Part shown: positions 6,059-6,862 of the stretch, piece by piece
Layout of the letters: every line of letters starts with the position of its first letter
Position numbering within the stretch: the first letter of the stretch is position 1
Source of the DNA: Thermoplasmata archaeon
GTDB taxonomy: Archaea > Thermoplasmatota > Thermoplasmata > Thermoplasmatales > Thermoplasmataceae
Reading direction: 5' to 3'
Length of the DNA stretch: 6,862 bases
Assembly (NCBI GenBank): GCA_021850505.1
Contig: JAJZLW010000027.1
Coordinates: forward strand, 1 to 6,862
Made by a program: the position numbers and the translations under genes
Notes under the pieces: model-generated
What the model saw: only the letters and a program-made list of their open reading frames with translations
What the model was told of the DNA's origin: nothing
Databases searched by the model: none

Positions 6059-6679
6059 GTGAGGAAACTATATTCTCAAAAATTTGATTCGCTTCTCAAG
6101 GCAGAGGCATATATTTCCGATTTAACAGATAATTTCTTTCGAGATAAATCAGATGCCCCATTTGTAAAAACCAGACCAAAATCCCTGTCATCTTTTATTG
6201 AAAAGGTGCAAAAGAAATTAGATGAAAAGAGCGAGAGCATACTAGAATTTGTCGCGGGGGAGGACCATGTAAAAAACCTCTTTTTTGATAAAAAAGGGAT
6301 AGGAGACTTAGTGGGGATGAGGTTGATATTTCTTCGATTTCCCGACATTGAATACCTTCGCACAAATTTTGTTACGAATTTTCTAGTTGGCGAACATGGA
6401 TTCATGGGTTCGACTATGAACGACATTAAAAATGAAACAAGCGGTTACAAAGCGTTTCATTTTAAGCTACAATTTCCTCAAAAACACGATAAGATCAATT
6501 TAGAAATTCAATGCATGGGGATAATGCAACATCTTTGGATGGAAGCTGAACACAATCTTCTATATAAGCAGAGTAAATCACTTTCTGCTGACCAAATAAG
6601 CTATATGAAAGGCTTATATCAACATCTTTCAAGCATGCTTCAGGAAGTTGAGAGTATGCTATTCCTTCCTTGGGAGTGA
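6059..6679 (+). CDS. RelA/SpoT-domain nucleotide pyrophosphokinase (small alarmone synthetase / ToxSAS-like)
   Basis: This 206-residue single-domain protein carries the ordered motifs of a RelA/SpoT synthetase, which moves pyrophosphate from ATP to a 3'-OH of GDP/GTP, another nucleotide or, in ToxSAS enzymes, tRNA. Visible blocks are KTRPKSLSSFIEK (residues 37-49, ATP site with R39 and K41), IGDLVGMRLIF (81-91, metal-site D83 and R88), SGYKAFHFKL (128-137, the GYxxxH loop with Y130) and LEIQCMGIMQHLWMEAEHNLLYK, quoted here as residues 148-170 (E149, Q151, W160, E164, H165). A C-terminal helix follows. There is no hydrolase domain and no TGS or ACT domain, so it is the small type. The usual EIQxRT reads EIQCMG: Arg and Thr are missing. 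The start is probably GTG 6059; the frame is open back to 6005 without ATG, and the ATG at 6055 is in another frame. The reading frame is intact. The acceptor substrate is unknown. Confidence 0.85.
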   Translation: MRKLYSQKFDSLLKAEAYISDLTDNFFRDKSDAPFVKTRPKSLSSFIEKVQKKLDEKSESILEFVAGEDHVKNLFFDKKGIGDLVGMRLIFLRFPDIEYLRTNFVTNFLVGEHGFMGSTMNDIKNETSGYKAFHFKLQFPQKHDKINLEIQCMGIMQHLWMEAEHNLLYKQSKSLSADQISYMKGLYQHLSSMLQEVESMLFLPWE

Positions 6680-6736
6680 TTTGATTTATTTAACTCACGA
6701 TTTTGGTTACGATATCCACTTAATTAAATAATCGAA
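6680..6736. other. AT-rich right end of island
   Basis: These bases lie between the stop of the SAS-like gene and the right attachment repeat. No gene or hairpin is seen; the AT-rich run TTATTTAACT may help end transcription. Confidence 0.3.
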
Positions 6737-6751
6737 TCCCTACCTATCCTT
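6737..6751 (+). repeat. attR candidate: displaced tRNA-Cys 3' end
   Basis: The sequence is identical to the last 15 bases of the tRNA region (113-127), and two extra mismatches extend the match left to 6732. There is no tRNA body in front of it, so it is a fragment, as expected for the chromosomal 3' end displaced by integration. The spacing between the two copies sets the element at about 6.6 kb. Confidence 0.8.
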
Positions 6752-6862
6752 TACCAATTGCGATATTAATTTTTCACTCAAATACAGGATAGAAACCATT
6801 CATTTCTCAGTTCCAGGTTGTTTGAATCAGTTCTCTGCTAAAAGTCCTGATCACTATTGGAT
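6752..6862. other. flanking chromosome beyond attR
   Basis: No gene can be supported in these last bases. If the att assignment is right, this is chromosomal DNA that originally lay just downstream of tRNA-Cys. Confidence 0.3.

Noticed and set aside
6055..6087. ATG at 6055 as start of the SAS-like protein
   Set aside because: It is in a different frame and stops after ten codons; the synthetase frame needs GTG 6059.
6076..6426. 116-residue minus-strand open frame inside the SAS-like gene
   Set aside because: Antisense to a protein with ordered RelA/SpoT motifs; no independent evidence.
162..6751. SSV-type split integrase (N and C parts at opposite ends)
   Set aside because: Both the N-terminal and C-terminal integrase parts are found together near the left end, and no integrase sequence is seen near 6680-6751.
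1..6862. CRISPR array or other regularly spaced repeats
   Set aside because: No series of equal-length direct repeats with regular spacing was seen; the only long direct repeat is the att pair.

Overview
The window looks archaeal, most likely from the Thermoplasmata. I infer this from the AT-rich DNA, the lack of clear Shine-Dalgarno sites, TATA-like boxes just upstream of starts, an HxlR-type regulator, and the style of the integrase and transposase remnants. No marker gene fixes the lineage, so the taxonomy is inference.

The layout is that of a small integrated genomic island. A complete tRNA-Cys(GCA) gene lies at 55-126. Its last bases are repeated at 6737-6751 (15/15 identical, 18/20 over a slightly longer stretch), which fits attL and attR flanking about 6.6 kb. 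Directly after the tRNA, on the same strand, 162-1539 is a heavily decayed tyrosine recombinase. It can be followed from the N-terminal core-binding domain to the C-terminal tail only by joining reading frames and passing many stops. The expected integrase is therefore present but dead, and the island is probably stranded. 1540-2074 has no supportable gene.

The cargo has two apparently intact parts. First, a divergent pair: a DHA2-type (14-helix) MFS exporter on the minus strand (2075-3574) and an HxlR-family winged-helix regulator on the plus strand (3741-4133). They share a 166-base intergenic region with several perfect inverted repeats, consistent with regulator-controlled drug or solvent efflux. 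Second, near the right end, a 206-residue protein (6059-6679) with a RelA/SpoT-type nucleotide pyrophosphokinase domain, a small alarmone synthetase (SAS) or ToxSAS-like enzyme. Such enzymes are uncommon in archaea, and this one has a changed residue block in the usual EIQxRT motif. A small frameshifted gene of unknown function (5702-6009) lies just upstream.

Between the two cargo parts is a dead IS4/IS1634-like insertion sequence (about 4395-5503). Its transposase has a premature stop, two mutually compensating single-base indels and a large internal deletion. The IS appears to interrupt an older minus-strand gene, whose 5' part may be a degenerate PIN-like domain (5504-5730).

Overall: a decayed, immobile tRNA-Cys island in which mobility genes have rotted while the efflux module and the SAS-like gene keep open frames. 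The SAS-like gene with its small upstream neighbour is the most interesting candidate for an undescribed system, but a toxin-antitoxin or phage-defence role is only inference.
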